64,000 nucleotides of DNA. Origin: Gp6-AA40 sp963742105 (lineage in GTDB: Bacteria > Acidobacteriota > Vicinamibacteria > Vicinamibacterales > UBA2999). The notes beneath the pieces were generated by a model, which saw nothing but the letters and a program-made list of their open reading frames with translations, was not told the DNA's origin and ran no database searches. Position numbers and translations under genes: made by a program. This document shows, one piece after another, positions 27,347 to 35,180 of the stretch. The first letter of the stretch is position 1; each line of letters starts with the position of its first letter. Location: assembly GCA_963742105.1 (NCBI GenBank), contig CAVUKN010000007.1, forward strand, positions 1,426,001 to 1,490,000, read 5' to 3'.

Positions 27347-28278
27347 TCGTGTTCTTCGGGACGCCGCCGTTCGCCGTACCGACACTCAGTCACCTGCTCG
27401 CGTCGAGGCACCGGATCAACGGAGTCGTCACTCAGCCGGATCGAGGCCGGGGGCGAGGTCAGAAGATCAGCGACGCGCCGGTAAAGGCGCTGGCGGTCGA
27501 ACGCGGTATTCCCGTTATTCAGCCTGAGCGCCTCAGGGACCCTGCCGTTGCCGACACGCTGCGCTCCTGGACACCGGACATCGGTGTCGTTGTCGCCTAC
27601 GGGCGGCTGATTCCCGACAGCCTGCTGGACATTCCGCGACACGGGATGATTAACGTTCACGCGTCCCTGTTGCCCAAGTACCGGGGCGCAGCGCCCGTGC
27701 ACCGCGCCGTCATCAATGGCGAAGGAGTTACCGGCGTGACAGTGATGCGCGTCGCAACGCAGCTCGATGCGGGTGACATGTTCGCCAGGGCCACGAAGGC
27801 GATCGGCCCGGAAGAGACCAGCGAAGAGGTCGAGCGGGAGCTCGCCCAACTCGGCGCGACACTCCTCGTCAATGTCCTGGATGCCATCGAGGCCGGTACG
27901 GCGACGGAGGAAGCTCAGGACCACACCATCGCCACCTATGCGCCGAAGATCACCCGTGCCGACGGCCTCATCGACTGGCGGCTCTCCGCGCTCGACATCC
28001 ATAATCGTGTGCGCGGGCTGTACCCCTGGCCGCACGCCTTCACCTGGCTCGACGGCTCGCGAGTCATCGTGCTGCGGACCCGCGTTGAATCCGGGCTGAC
28101 CTCCGCCGAACCCGGAACGGTAGTTGAGGTCACACGGGATTCGATTCACGTTGCGACCGGCGACCACGGGCGGCTAGCCATCATCGAACTGCAGCCGGAA
28201 GGCAGGCGGCCGATGCGCGTCCGCGATTACCTTGCCGGCCGTCCTCTCGCGCCCGGCGCCCGTTTCACCACGCCATGA
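27340..28278 (+). CDS. fmt: Methionyl-tRNA formyltransferase
   Basis: Formylates initiator Met-tRNA using 10-formyl-tetrahydrofolate. 312 residues. Motifs: 'VVFFGTPPFAVPTLSHLL', 'VVTQPDRGRGRGQ', 'MINVHASLLPKYRGAAPVHR' (the SLLPxxRG catalytic stretch with Asn/His), 'GVTVMRVATQLDAGDM' (catalytic Asp) and a C-terminal OB-like domain starting near 'YAPKITRADGLIDW'. Overlaps def and rsmB at both ends. Confidence 0.97.
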   Translation: MVVVFFGTPPFAVPTLSHLLASRHRINGVVTQPDRGRGRGQKISDAPVKALAVERGIPVIQPERLRDPAVADTLRSWTPDIGVVVAYGRLIPDSLLDIPRHGMINVHASLLPKYRGAAPVHRAVINGEGVTGVTVMRVATQLDAGDMFARATKAIGPEETSEEVERELAQLGATLLVNVLDAIEAGTATEEAQDHTIATYAPKITRADGLIDWRLSALDIHNRVRGLYPWPHAFTWLDGSRVIVLRTRVESGLTSAEPGTVVEVTRDSIHVATGDHGRLAIIELQPEGRRPMRVRDYLAGRPLAPGARFTTP

Positions 28279-29630
28279 TCGCTCCGGCGCGCGTGGCGGC
28301 ATTCCATGCCCTGCGCGCGATCGATAACGGCAGCGCCGACCTGCCATCCGCACTGTCGCACAGCCGCGTGCGCCTGACCGACGAACGGGACCGGGCCCTG
28401 GCGGCGGAGATCGTCACCGGCACGCTGAGATGGCAGCGAAGCCTCGATCATCTGATCACGCACTTCGCGAAGCGGCCGCTGATTAAGCTCGACGTCGACA
28501 TCGTCACGATCCTCCGCCTGAGCCTGCACCAACTGCTGCACCTGACGCGCGTTCCGGGGTCCGCTGTGGTTGACGACGCCGTCGATCTCGCCCGGCTGAC
28601 GCGCAAGCCGAGCGCAACCGGTTTCGTCAATGCGGTGCTGCGATCGACTATCCGCCAGAAGACCCGGCTGCCGCTGCCGTCGCGGCCCGAGGATTCTACG
28701 GACCGTGACGCCGTGCTTGCCTACCTCGGTGTGACCCACTCGCATCCAGATTGGCTCGTGACTCGATGGCTGGAGCGTTACGGGTTCGACGCGACCGAGC
28801 GCTGGGTCCGTTTCAACAACGACACGCCTCCGTTGTCCCTCAGGGTGAACCGGCTGCGCGCGACCCGGGAGGATGCGCGACGCATCCTGGCGGACGCCGG
28901 CATTGAGACGGATGAAGCCGCAGTTTCCCCGGACGGCCTCATCGTCGTCGAGGGCAATCCGTTGCGCCGACCTCCGGACGGCCTGTTTTTCGTGCAGGAC
29001 GAAGCTTCACAACTGGTCGCACTCGTGGCCGACGCCCGACCCGATGAGCGTGTTCTCGACCTGTGTGCGGCACCAGGCGGAAAGACCACCGCGATGGCGG
29101 CGACGATGGGTGATCGCGGGGTCATCGTCGCATCGGATGTGCGCCCGAAGCGCATGCGCCTGCTTCGCGATACCGTCCGATTGAGCGGCAGCCGTTGCAC
29201 ACACGTGATCCAGGTTCCGGCGAGAGGAGCGCTTCCGTTCTCGGACGTCTTCGACTGCGTGCTGGTTGATGCTCCCTGTTCCGGGCTGGGAACAATACGT
29301 CGGGATCCGGACATCCGCTGGCGGCGCCAGGACGGCGATCTCTCAGTGCTGGCAGACGCCCAGATCGAGTTGCTTGATCGGGCTGCTGCTACGGTCGCCC
29401 GTGGCGGCCGGCTTGTGTACGCGACCTGCTCGAGTGAGCCTGAGGAGAACGAACAGGTCGTGGACCGCTTTCTCGAACGACACGGTGAATTCGCCTTGTC
29501 GTCCACGGCGGCAACGCCTGCACTGGCCCGCTTCATCGACGAGCGCGGCCTGTTTCGCACGCTGCCGTTCGCGCATGGTCTCGAGGCGTTCTTCGCCGCG
29601 GTGCTGGTCCGACGCATTGATGTACGATGA
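28275..29630 (+). CDS. rsmB: 16S rRNA (cytosine-967 C5) methyltransferase RsmB
   Basis: 451 residues. The N-terminal 140 residues are a NusB-like RNA-binding domain ('RVAAFHALRAIDNGSADLPS'). The SAM domain then has 'DERVLDLCAAPGGKTTAMAA', 'VIVASDVRPKRMRLLRDT', 'VLVDAPCSGLGTIRRDPDIR' and 'GGRLVYATCSSEPEENEQVV'; the Cys of TCS is the nucleophile and that of APCSG the second catalytic Cys. It ends in the typical 'HGLEAFFAAVLVR'. Overlaps fmt by 4 bases and the PASTA gene by 4. Confidence 0.96.
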   Translation: MIAPARVAAFHALRAIDNGSADLPSALSHSRVRLTDERDRALAAEIVTGTLRWQRSLDHLITHFAKRPLIKLDVDIVTILRLSLHQLLHLTRVPGSAVVDDAVDLARLTRKPSATGFVNAVLRSTIRQKTRLPLPSRPEDSTDRDAVLAYLGVTHSHPDWLVTRWLERYGFDATERWVRFNNDTPPLSLRVNRLRATREDARRILADAGIETDEAAVSPDGLIVVEGNPLRRPPDGLFFVQDEASQLVALVADARPDERVLDLCAAPGGKTTAMAATMGDRGVIVASDVRPKRMRLLRDTVRLSGSRCTHVIQVPARGALPFSDVFDCVLVDAPCSGLGTIRRDPDIRWRRQDGDLSVLADAQIELLDRAAATVARGGRLVYATCSSEPEENEQVVDRFLERHGEFALSSTAATPALARFIDERGLFRTLPFAHGLEAFFAAVLVRRIDVR

Positions 29631-30361
29631 AACGTCCCATGCGACTCGGAACGCGGGTCTGGAGCCTGGGCAAGCTGTTCGTGCTTGCCGGCACCCTCCT
29701 GGCCACTTTTCTCGTTTTCTTCGGCCTGTCGATGCGAGCTGCACTGCAATCGCGCGAGGTGAAAGTTCCCGCGCTGGTTGGCCGCTCGGTGGGCGACGCC
29801 ACCCAACTGCTCGACGAGCTCGGCCTGCCGATGCGCGTCGATGAGAATCGGCGCTCCGACGACAAGATTCTTAGCGGCCGAATCATGCAGCAGGATCCCG
29901 CACCAGGGCTGCAGGCCCGTCGCGGCCGCACCGTTCGTGTGTGGGTCAGTTCGGGCCCGCGCGCCGCGACCATTCCGCAGCTCGTCGGTCAGACAGAACG
30001 TACGGCCGAGATCCGATTACAGCAGGACAGCCTGCAGGTCGCTTCGATTTCGGAGTTCCGGTCGCCCGACTATCCTGCCGACATCATCGTTTCGCAGGAT
30101 CCGCCGCCGACGTCGCGTGCGTCCCAGGTGGCGTTGCTCGTCAACCGGGGTGAGACCGCGGCGACGTTTGTGATGCCTGACGTCATCGGAATGGAGGGCG
30201 AACGCGCGGCCCAGGCACTCCGGATGCGTGGGTTCCGCGTCGCCATCACCGGTTCGCAGCCGTATCCCGGTGTGCCCGCCGGCATCGTGGTTCGACAGCA
30301 GCCGGCCGGAGGGTTCCAGGTGGGACCTGCGGAGACGATCTCGCTCGAGGTCAGCCGATGA
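29627..30361 (+). CDS. Single-pass membrane protein with three PASTA domains and no kinase domain
   Basis: 244 residues: a short Arg/Lys-rich cytoplasmic tail, one membrane helix ('LGKLFVLAGTLLATFLVFFG'), then three PASTA repeats starting near residues 45 ('VKVPALVGRSVGDATQLLDE'), 113 ('ATIPQLVGQTERTAEIRL') and 180 ('FVMPDVIGMEGERAAQALRM'). Each has the usual 'G.(I/V)..Q.P..G' strand. PASTA domains bind peptidoglycan fragments. The gene lies between rsmB and rpe, where many bacteria have the PrpC/PrkC(PASTA)/RsgA set, so it looks like the extracellular half of a PASTA kinase without its kinase. Function as a wall sensor or scaffold is inference. Confidence 0.92.
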   Translation: MKRPMRLGTRVWSLGKLFVLAGTLLATFLVFFGLSMRAALQSREVKVPALVGRSVGDATQLLDELGLPMRVDENRRSDDKILSGRIMQQDPAPGLQARRGRTVRVWVSSGPRAATIPQLVGQTERTAEIRLQQDSLQVASISEFRSPDYPADIIVSQDPPPTSRASQVALLVNRGETAATFVMPDVIGMEGERAAQALRMRGFRVAITGSQPYPGVPAGIVVRQQPAGGFQVGPAETISLEVSR

Positions 30362-31023
30362 ACGGAAGCGTGCTGATCGCTCCGTCGATCCTGTCGGCGG
30401 ATTTCGCGAACCTGGGTCGCGACATTGCCGCGGTCGAGCAGGGCGGCGCGGACCTGATTCACGTCGACGTGATGGATGGTCACTTCGTCCCGAACATCAC
30501 CATCGGAGTTCCTGTCGTCCGCGCGCTGAAACGCGTCGCCACCAAACCGCTCGACGTGCACCTGATGATCGAAGAGCCCGACCGGTACATCGAGGACTTC
30601 GTCGCCGCGGGTGCGCATATGGTGTCCGTTCACGTCGAAGCGGTGCCGCATCTGCACCGCACCATTACGCACATCAGGAAACTCGGCGCCCGCGCTGGCG
30701 CCGTCCTCAACCCGGCCACACCAGCACTGATGCTGGAGGACATCGCCGGCGATCTCGATTTCGTCCTGGTGATGTCTGTCAATCCGGGGTTCGGCGGTCA
30801 GGCGTTCATCCCGCACGCGATCGACAAAGTGGCCCGAGTCCGGCGCCTGCTGGATGCGGCAGGTTCACGGGCGGTGATCGAAATAGACGGAGGCATCGAC
30901 GTCTCCAACGCCGCCGACGTCGTCACCGCCGGGGCGGCAATCCTGGTTGCGGGCCAGGCGATCTTCGGGAATGGCGACCCGGAGATGGCCACCCGCGCCC
31001 TGCGCGCCGCCTCTACCCGTTGA
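30358..31023 (+). CDS. rpe: Ribulose-phosphate 3-epimerase
   Basis: Interconverts ribulose-5-phosphate and xylulose-5-phosphate in the pentose phosphate pathway. 221 residues, TIM barrel. 'IAPSILSADFANLGRDIAAV', 'IHVDVMDGHFVPNITIG' (metal-binding His and catalytic Asp), 'LDVHLMIEEPDRYI', 'VMSVNPGFGGQAFIPHAI' and 'AVIEIDGGIDVSNAADVV' (second catalytic Asp). ATG 30358 overlaps the PASTA stop; its own stop overlaps the TTG start of the thioesterase. Confidence 0.97.
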   Translation: MNGSVLIAPSILSADFANLGRDIAAVEQGGADLIHVDVMDGHFVPNITIGVPVVRALKRVATKPLDVHLMIEEPDRYIEDFVAAGAHMVSVHVEAVPHLHRTITHIRKLGARAGAVLNPATPALMLEDIAGDLDFVLVMSVNPGFGGQAFIPHAIDKVARVRRLLDAAGSRAVIEIDGGIDVSNAADVVTAGAAILVAGQAIFGNGDPEMATRALRAASTR

Positions 31024-31412
31024 GCCAGCCGCGCCTGACCCGACTCCGGGTCCGCTACGCGGAGACCGACCGCATGGGGGTTGTCTACTACGCGAACTAC
31101 TTCGTCTGGTTCGAGGTGGCGCGGACGGACTGGCTCCGCGAGACCGGGTGGAGTTACCGTGAGATGGAGGCTGACGGCATTTCGCTGCCGGTCATCGAGG
31201 CGCACTGCGACTACCGGCAACCGTCGCGATACGACGACCAGATCGACATCCGCACCCGGGCGACGCTGTTGTCCCCGATCCGGATCCGGTTCGATTACGA
31301 GGTGCTCCGGGACGCGACCGTGCTGAGCACCGGACACACAGTGCACGCGGCCATTGACGTCGGCGGGCGGCCCTGCCGACTTCCCGGCCGCGTGCTCGAC
31401 ATGCTGCGATGA
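31020..31412 (+). CDS. Acyl-CoA thioesterase, YbgC/4HBT family
   Basis: 130-residue hotdog-fold thioesterase. 'RVRYAETDRMGVVYYANYFV' carries the catalytic Asp and the GxVYYANY motif of YbgC/4-hydroxybenzoyl-CoA thioesterases, followed by 'WFEVARTDWLRE' and 'PVIEAHCDYRQPSRYDDQI'. The start is TTG 31020, overlapping the rpe stop by 4 bases (TTGA); the next ATG (31074) would cut into the catalytic strand. Relatives act on short or medium acyl-CoAs, sometimes near Tol-Pal genes. Last gene of the aroC operon. Confidence 0.9.
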   Translation: MSQPRLTRLRVRYAETDRMGVVYYANYFVWFEVARTDWLRETGWSYREMEADGISLPVIEAHCDYRQPSRYDDQIDIRTRATLLSPIRIRFDYEVLRDATVLSTGHTVHAAIDVGGRPCRLPGRVLDMLR

Positions 31413-31479
31413 CCGGACATCTCCGGACCCGCCTAGCCGGACTTTTTCGGGCCTTTCGACGTCTAACTCTGGGCCTGTC

Positions 31480-31485
31480 TACAAT
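31480..31485 (+). promoter_or_regulatory. Probable -10 element upstream of bamD
   Basis: TACAAT at 31480-31485, 11 bases before the bamD ATG and inside an 83-base non-coding gap that separates bamD from the aroC operon. TTTCGAC near 31454 is a weak -35 candidate. Confidence 0.35.
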
Positions 31486-31495
31486 ATAGGGACTG

Positions 31496-32338
31496 ATGAT
31501 CTGCAATCTTGCTGTCGGGTCCGCCAGGCGGAACCCGACCAGAAGCGGTTCGTGGCGCACGCTCATCGTCGCCGTGACCGCGGTTATGGCACTCGCCGCG
31601 TGCGGGGCAAAGAACAAGAACGCCATTCCGAGCGACGCCACGCAACCCGATCGGTTTCTGTTCGACCGGGGCACCGAAGCCATGGGCAAGGAGCGGTGGA
31701 CTGACGCGCGGGAATACTTCCGTCAGGTCGTGGACAACTATCCCGGCAGCGCGCTTCGGGCCGACGCAAAGCTCGGGGTCGCCGACTCCTATCTGAGTGA
31801 GGGGGGAACGGAGAACCTGATCCTCGGTGCGAACGAGTACCGCGAGTTCCTGACGTTCTACCCGACGCATCCCAAGGCGGATTACGCCCAGTTCAAACTG
31901 GCGATGACGCATCACAAGCAGATGCGCGCCGCAGCACGGGATCAGACAGAAACGCGCGATGCGTTGAAGGAATTCGACACCTTTTTCGACCGCTACCCGA
32001 ACAGCCCGTTGATGCCCGAGGTGCGGCAGCGCTGGCGCGAGTCGCGCGATCGGCTCAGTGAGTCGGCCTACCTGATCGGCCTGCACTATTACCGGTCCAA
32101 GTGGTATCCAGGCGCCGTCAACCGGTTCAGGGAAGTGTTGAAGGACGATCCCGGCTACACCCACCGGGACGACGTGTACTTCTACCTGGCTGAGTCGCTC
32201 CTCAAGGGCCGCCAGAAAGACGAAGCGATCGCCTACTACGATCGCCTGGTGATGGAATTCGAAGTAAGCGAGCACCTCGACGATGCGAAGAAGCGGCTCG
32301 CCGAGCTGAAGAGCCCGGAGCAGGTGAAGGCACAGTAG
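31496..32338 (+). CDS. bamD: Outer-membrane assembly lipoprotein BamD
   Basis: 280 residues. The signal peptide ends in a lipobox 'MALAACG' (Cys about residue 37), so it should be a lipoprotein. TPR-like repeats follow: 'FLFDRGTEAMGKERWTDARE', 'YFRQVVDNYPGSALRADAKL', 'YREFLTFYPTHPKADYAQFK' and 'EFDTFFDRYPNSPLMPEVR'. Repeated 'F..YP.(H/S)P..' units are BamD-like. As part of the BAM complex it helps insert beta-barrel proteins into the outer membrane. It stands alone, with a secreted-protein gene 22 bases downstream. Confidence 0.9.
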   Translation: MICNLAVGSARRNPTRSGSWRTLIVAVTAVMALAACGAKNKNAIPSDATQPDRFLFDRGTEAMGKERWTDAREYFRQVVDNYPGSALRADAKLGVADSYLSEGGTENLILGANEYREFLTFYPTHPKADYAQFKLAMTHHKQMRAAARDQTETRDALKEFDTFFDRYPNSPLMPEVRQRWRESRDRLSESAYLIGLHYYRSKWYPGAVNRFREVLKDDPGYTHRDDVYFYLAESLLKGRQKDEAIAYYDRLVMEFEVSEHLDDAKKRLAELKSPEQVKAQ

Positions 32339-32360
32339 GTCCCCGCCGATAAAGCGGAAC

Positions 32361-33125
32361 ATGAGCAGATTCGCCTTGCCGGCGGCGCTCCTCGCCGGCT
32401 TGTTGGCTTCGACGGTCGCGTTACGGGCGCAGCGGGTGTCCACCACACCCCAGACCGGCCTTCCCGCGGACATTCTTGCACTGGCCTGCGCACCTCAGGC
32501 CGGTCAGGCGCAGCCGGATACACCACTTCGCATCACCGGCGGGCAGGAGGCGGTGACCCGGCGCAACTACGCTCCGGGAGACCTCGTCACACTCAATGCC
32601 GGCGCAGTGAACGGCATCCGTGTCGGCCAGGAGTTCTTCGTCCGCCGCACCCTTTCCGGCCGGAGCTACGAGCCGACCGTCGCGCAGCCGGTGGTCAAGC
32701 AGACCGCCGGGTGGATTCGTGTCTGGGCGGTGGACGACACCATGTCGCTGGCGACCATCACCCACGCCTGCGACTCCATCGAAGTCGGCGACTACCTGGA
32801 ACCGTTTGCCCTACCCGATTCCGTCGTGGCCAACCCGAACAAGCCCAAAGCACAGCGCGACAACTACGCACGCGTGATGTCAGCCGCCGACCTGCGCAGC
32901 ACCTTCGGCCGCGGCGACTTCTTCATCATCAAGCGTGGCGCCCAGGAGGGCATCAAGCCGGGCGCGCAGTTCGTGGTGTATCGGGACAAGAAGGAGAGCT
33001 CGAATTTCCTCTACGAGCTCGGCGAGGCGGTCGCGGTCAGCGTTGCGGACCACGTCTCGACGCTGCAGGTCACGATGTCGCGAGATGCGTTCTTCGAGGG
33101 CGATTACGTCGCCGAACGCAAGTAG
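32361..33125 (+). CDS. Secreted protein with two FlgT-C-like glycine-rich repeats, function unknown
   Basis: 254 residues with a signal peptide (MSRFALPAALLAGLLASTVALRA). Two related stretches, 'GDLVTLNAGAVNGIRVGQEF' (about residue 75) and 'GDFFIIKRGAQEGIKPGAQF' (about residue 190), share the pattern GDxxxIxxGxxxGIxxGxxF. Each is followed by 'FVVR/VVYRDK' strands. This pattern recalls the small C-terminal domain of FlgT and similar periplasmic or outer-membrane assembly proteins. The gene follows bamD by 22 bases, so an envelope role is plausible. I do not recognise a named family. Confidence 0.75.
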   Translation: MSRFALPAALLAGLLASTVALRAQRVSTTPQTGLPADILALACAPQAGQAQPDTPLRITGGQEAVTRRNYAPGDLVTLNAGAVNGIRVGQEFFVRRTLSGRSYEPTVAQPVVKQTAGWIRVWAVDDTMSLATITHACDSIEVGDYLEPFALPDSVVANPNKPKAQRDNYARVMSAADLRSTFGRGDFFIIKRGAQEGIKPGAQFVVYRDKKESSNFLYELGEAVAVSVADHVSTLQVTMSRDAFFEGDYVAERK

Positions 33126-33200
33126 GACGGGGCTTTAGCGTCGCGTAGAGCGGGGCTTCAGCAAGTAGCGCGGGGCTTCAGCGCCGCTAGCAGTGCTGGC
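33126..33200. repeat. Cluster of GGGGCTTCAGC palindrome copies (site A)
   Basis: Three successive copies, ACGGGGCTTTAGCGTCG, AGCGGGGCTTCAGCAA and CGCGGGGCTTCAGCGCCGC, lie between the convergent secreted-protein gene and pgsA. The third can fold as a hairpin. Related copies occur at 36,540-36,630 and 62,488-62,541. Confidence 0.7.
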
Positions 33201-33276
33201 GCTTCATCACTGCTTCCCGAGGCGCGGACCTGGTCAGGTCCGGGTGGGCAAGCCCCACAACGCTCGCGCCGACGAC

Positions 33277-33876
33277 TTACCCCGCCTTGCGGCGTTCACG
33301 GACGATGTTTACGTCGGTGACGCGCGCGTTGAGCAGCCGCTGGAATCGGCGGTAGTAATCGACGGCAGAAACGACCGCGGTGAGCATCACGATCCACAAC
33401 GCCGCCTGCCCCAGTGGCGCCAGCCACGGCAGCGGCCCTCCGCCGACGATCAGCAACAGGATCGCCGTGACCTGCGACACCATCTTGATCTTGCCGAGCG
33501 GTGACGCCGGGATGGTGATGCCTTTCGTATGCGCCAGACTGCGCAACGCCGTAATCGCGAACTCGCGGCCGATGATCAACGCGACCATCCAGGCCTGCGC
33601 CAGATCCAGCTGCACCAGGGAGATGAACGCCGCCGACGTCAGCAGTTTGTCGGCGATTGGATCCAGCATCTGACCGAGCCATGTCACCTGCCGCCGCCGG
33701 CGCGCGAGGTAGCCGTCGAGCCAGTCCGTGATCGACGCAATTGCGAAGATGACGGCGCCGGCGATCTCCTTCGGCATGCCCAGGATCTGCCGCCCCTCGA
33801 ACTCCGTCAGGAGCACGACGACGAGCAGCGGCACGAGGAACATGCGCACGAGCGTGAGCGTGTTCGGTAGATTCAT
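33277..33876 (-). CDS. pgsA: CDP-diacylglycerol--glycerol-3-phosphate 3-phosphatidyltransferase
   Basis: Makes phosphatidylglycerophosphate for phosphatidylglycerol and cardiolipin. 199 residues, about five membrane helices. The CDP-alcohol phosphotransferase signature D-G-x2-A-R-x8-G-x3-D-x3-D is complete in 'DWLDGYLARRRRQ' plus 'GQMLDPIADKLL'. It opens with MNLPNTLTLVRMFLVPL and has 'KGITIPASPLGKIKMVSQ', both typical of PgsA. Stand-alone minus-strand gene. Confidence 0.95.
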   Translation of the reverse strand: MNLPNTLTLVRMFLVPLLVVVLLTEFEGRQILGMPKEIAGAVIFAIASITDWLDGYLARRRRQVTWLGQMLDPIADKLLTSAAFISLVQLDLAQAWMVALIIGREFAITALRSLAHTKGITIPASPLGKIKMVSQVTAILLLIVGGGPLPWLAPLGQAALWIVMLTAVVSAVDYYRRFQRLLNARVTDVNIVRERRKAG

Positions 33877-33981
33877 TCAGGAACGGGGCATTCTACCATC
33901 CCGATCTGTCGGGGAAGGGTGACGCTCCGTACAACCGGCGCACCTCGTCCCGGGCAATGCGGGTAAGATGGGTGATTGTCT

Positions 33982-35040
33982 ATGAAGGCGATCCTTCTGG
34001 CAGGGGGCAAGGGCACGCGCCTGCGTCCGCTGACCATTCACACACCGAAGCCCATCGTTCCCATCTTCAATCGACCTTTTCTCCACTACCAGATCGACCT
34101 GTTGAAGCAGGTACCGGAGATCGACGAGGTTATCCTCAGCCTCAACTATCAGCCGAGGCGCATCGAGGAAATCTTCGGCGACGGTTCCGACGTGGGCATC
34201 CGCATCCGCTACGTCGTCGAGCCGGCGCCGCTTGGAACCGGTGGCGCCATCAAGTACGCGGGCGACAAGCTGACCGAATCGGTGGTCGTGTTCAACGGCG
34301 ACGTGCTGACACAGATCGATCTCGCCGCGGTCATCAACCTGCATCGCGAGCGCAAGGCGAAGGCGACGATCGTGCTGACGCCGGTCGAGAATCCGTCCGC
34401 CTACGGGCTGGTCGAAACCGACGCGCACGGGAACATCCAGCGGTTTCTCGAGAAGCCGAAAGCAGAAGACATCACCACCAACCGGATTAATGCCGGCATC
34501 TACGTGCTCGAGCCGGACACGTTCGATCGGATTCCGAGCGATGTGGCGTGGTCGGTCGAACGGAGCTACTTCCCTTCCCTGATCGAACGTGGCGAGACGT
34601 TCGTGGGGTACGTCTACGAAGGCTACTGGATCGACATCGGCACACCAGAGAAATACACGCAGGTGCACCGCGACATCATGGACGGTCGCTACGCCGCCGG
34701 TCCGTTCCGCGAGACCGGCGCCGACCGCAGGTGGATCTCGCGCGAGGCGAGAATCGAAGAGGGCGCCACGGTCGAGGGTCCCTGCTTCGTGGACGAGGGC
34801 GTGGTCGTCAAGGCGGGAGCGCGGATCGCGCCGTATTCAGTCATCGGACGCCAGACACTGGTCGAAGAACACGCGCTGGTTGACGGCGCCATCGTCTGGG
34901 CCAATTCCCGCATCGGCGAGCACGCCGTCATCGGCAACACGATCATCGGCCGGAACTGCCACGTCGGCCGTCATGTGACCCTGGGAAGCGGCGCGGTCCT
35001 CGGCGACAAGAGCACGCTGACTGATTACAGTAAGACCTGA
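33982..35040 (+). CDS. Sugar-1-phosphate nucleotidyltransferase with left-handed beta-helix C-terminus (GMP-like)
   Basis: 352 residues from ATG 33982. The Rossmann-like pyrophosphorylase domain has 'MKAILLAGGKGTRLRPLTIH', 'PKPIVPIFNRPFLHYQID', 'PLGTGGAIKYA', 'VVFNGDVLTQIDL', 'FLEKPKAE', 'NAGIYVLEPDTF' and 'GYWIDIGTPEKYTQVHRDIM'. The C-terminal 90 residues are hexapeptide repeats ('IGEHAVIGNTIIGRNCHVG'). The pattern fits mannose-1-phosphate guanylyltransferase or glucose-1-phosphate nucleotidyltransferase. The phosphomannomutase next door favours GDP-mannose, but this is not certain. Confidence 0.9.
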   Translation: MKAILLAGGKGTRLRPLTIHTPKPIVPIFNRPFLHYQIDLLKQVPEIDEVILSLNYQPRRIEEIFGDGSDVGIRIRYVVEPAPLGTGGAIKYAGDKLTESVVVFNGDVLTQIDLAAVINLHRERKAKATIVLTPVENPSAYGLVETDAHGNIQRFLEKPKAEDITTNRINAGIYVLEPDTFDRIPSDVAWSVERSYFPSLIERGETFVGYVYEGYWIDIGTPEKYTQVHRDIMDGRYAAGPFRETGADRRWISREARIEEGATVEGPCFVDEGVVVKAGARIAPYSVIGRQTLVEEHALVDGAIVWANSRIGEHAVIGNTIIGRNCHVGRHVTLGSGAVLGDKSTLTDYSKT

Positions 35041-35160
35041 TTTGGGACTGTGGCCTTTGGACTTTGGACTTTGGACGAGAACGCAGAGCCTCCGTCGAAT
35101 CCGGCCACAGGCGAGCGAGACCACACACTAAAGTCCAAAGACCAAAGTCCAGAGTCCTGA
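35041..35160. repeat. Inverted pair of degenerate heptamer tandem repeats (TTTGGAC)
   Basis: The left arm (35,041-35,076) contains TTTGGAC three times in a row after a degenerate TTTGGGAC. The right arm (35,130-35,160) carries the complement as GTCCAAA, GACCAAA and GTCCAGA. A 53-base loop separates them. It fills the gap between the pyrophosphorylase and phosphomannomutase genes. The same heptamer family occurs at 53,061-53,242. Confidence 0.8.
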
Positions 35161-35180
35161 CAGCCATAGTGAACGAACAC

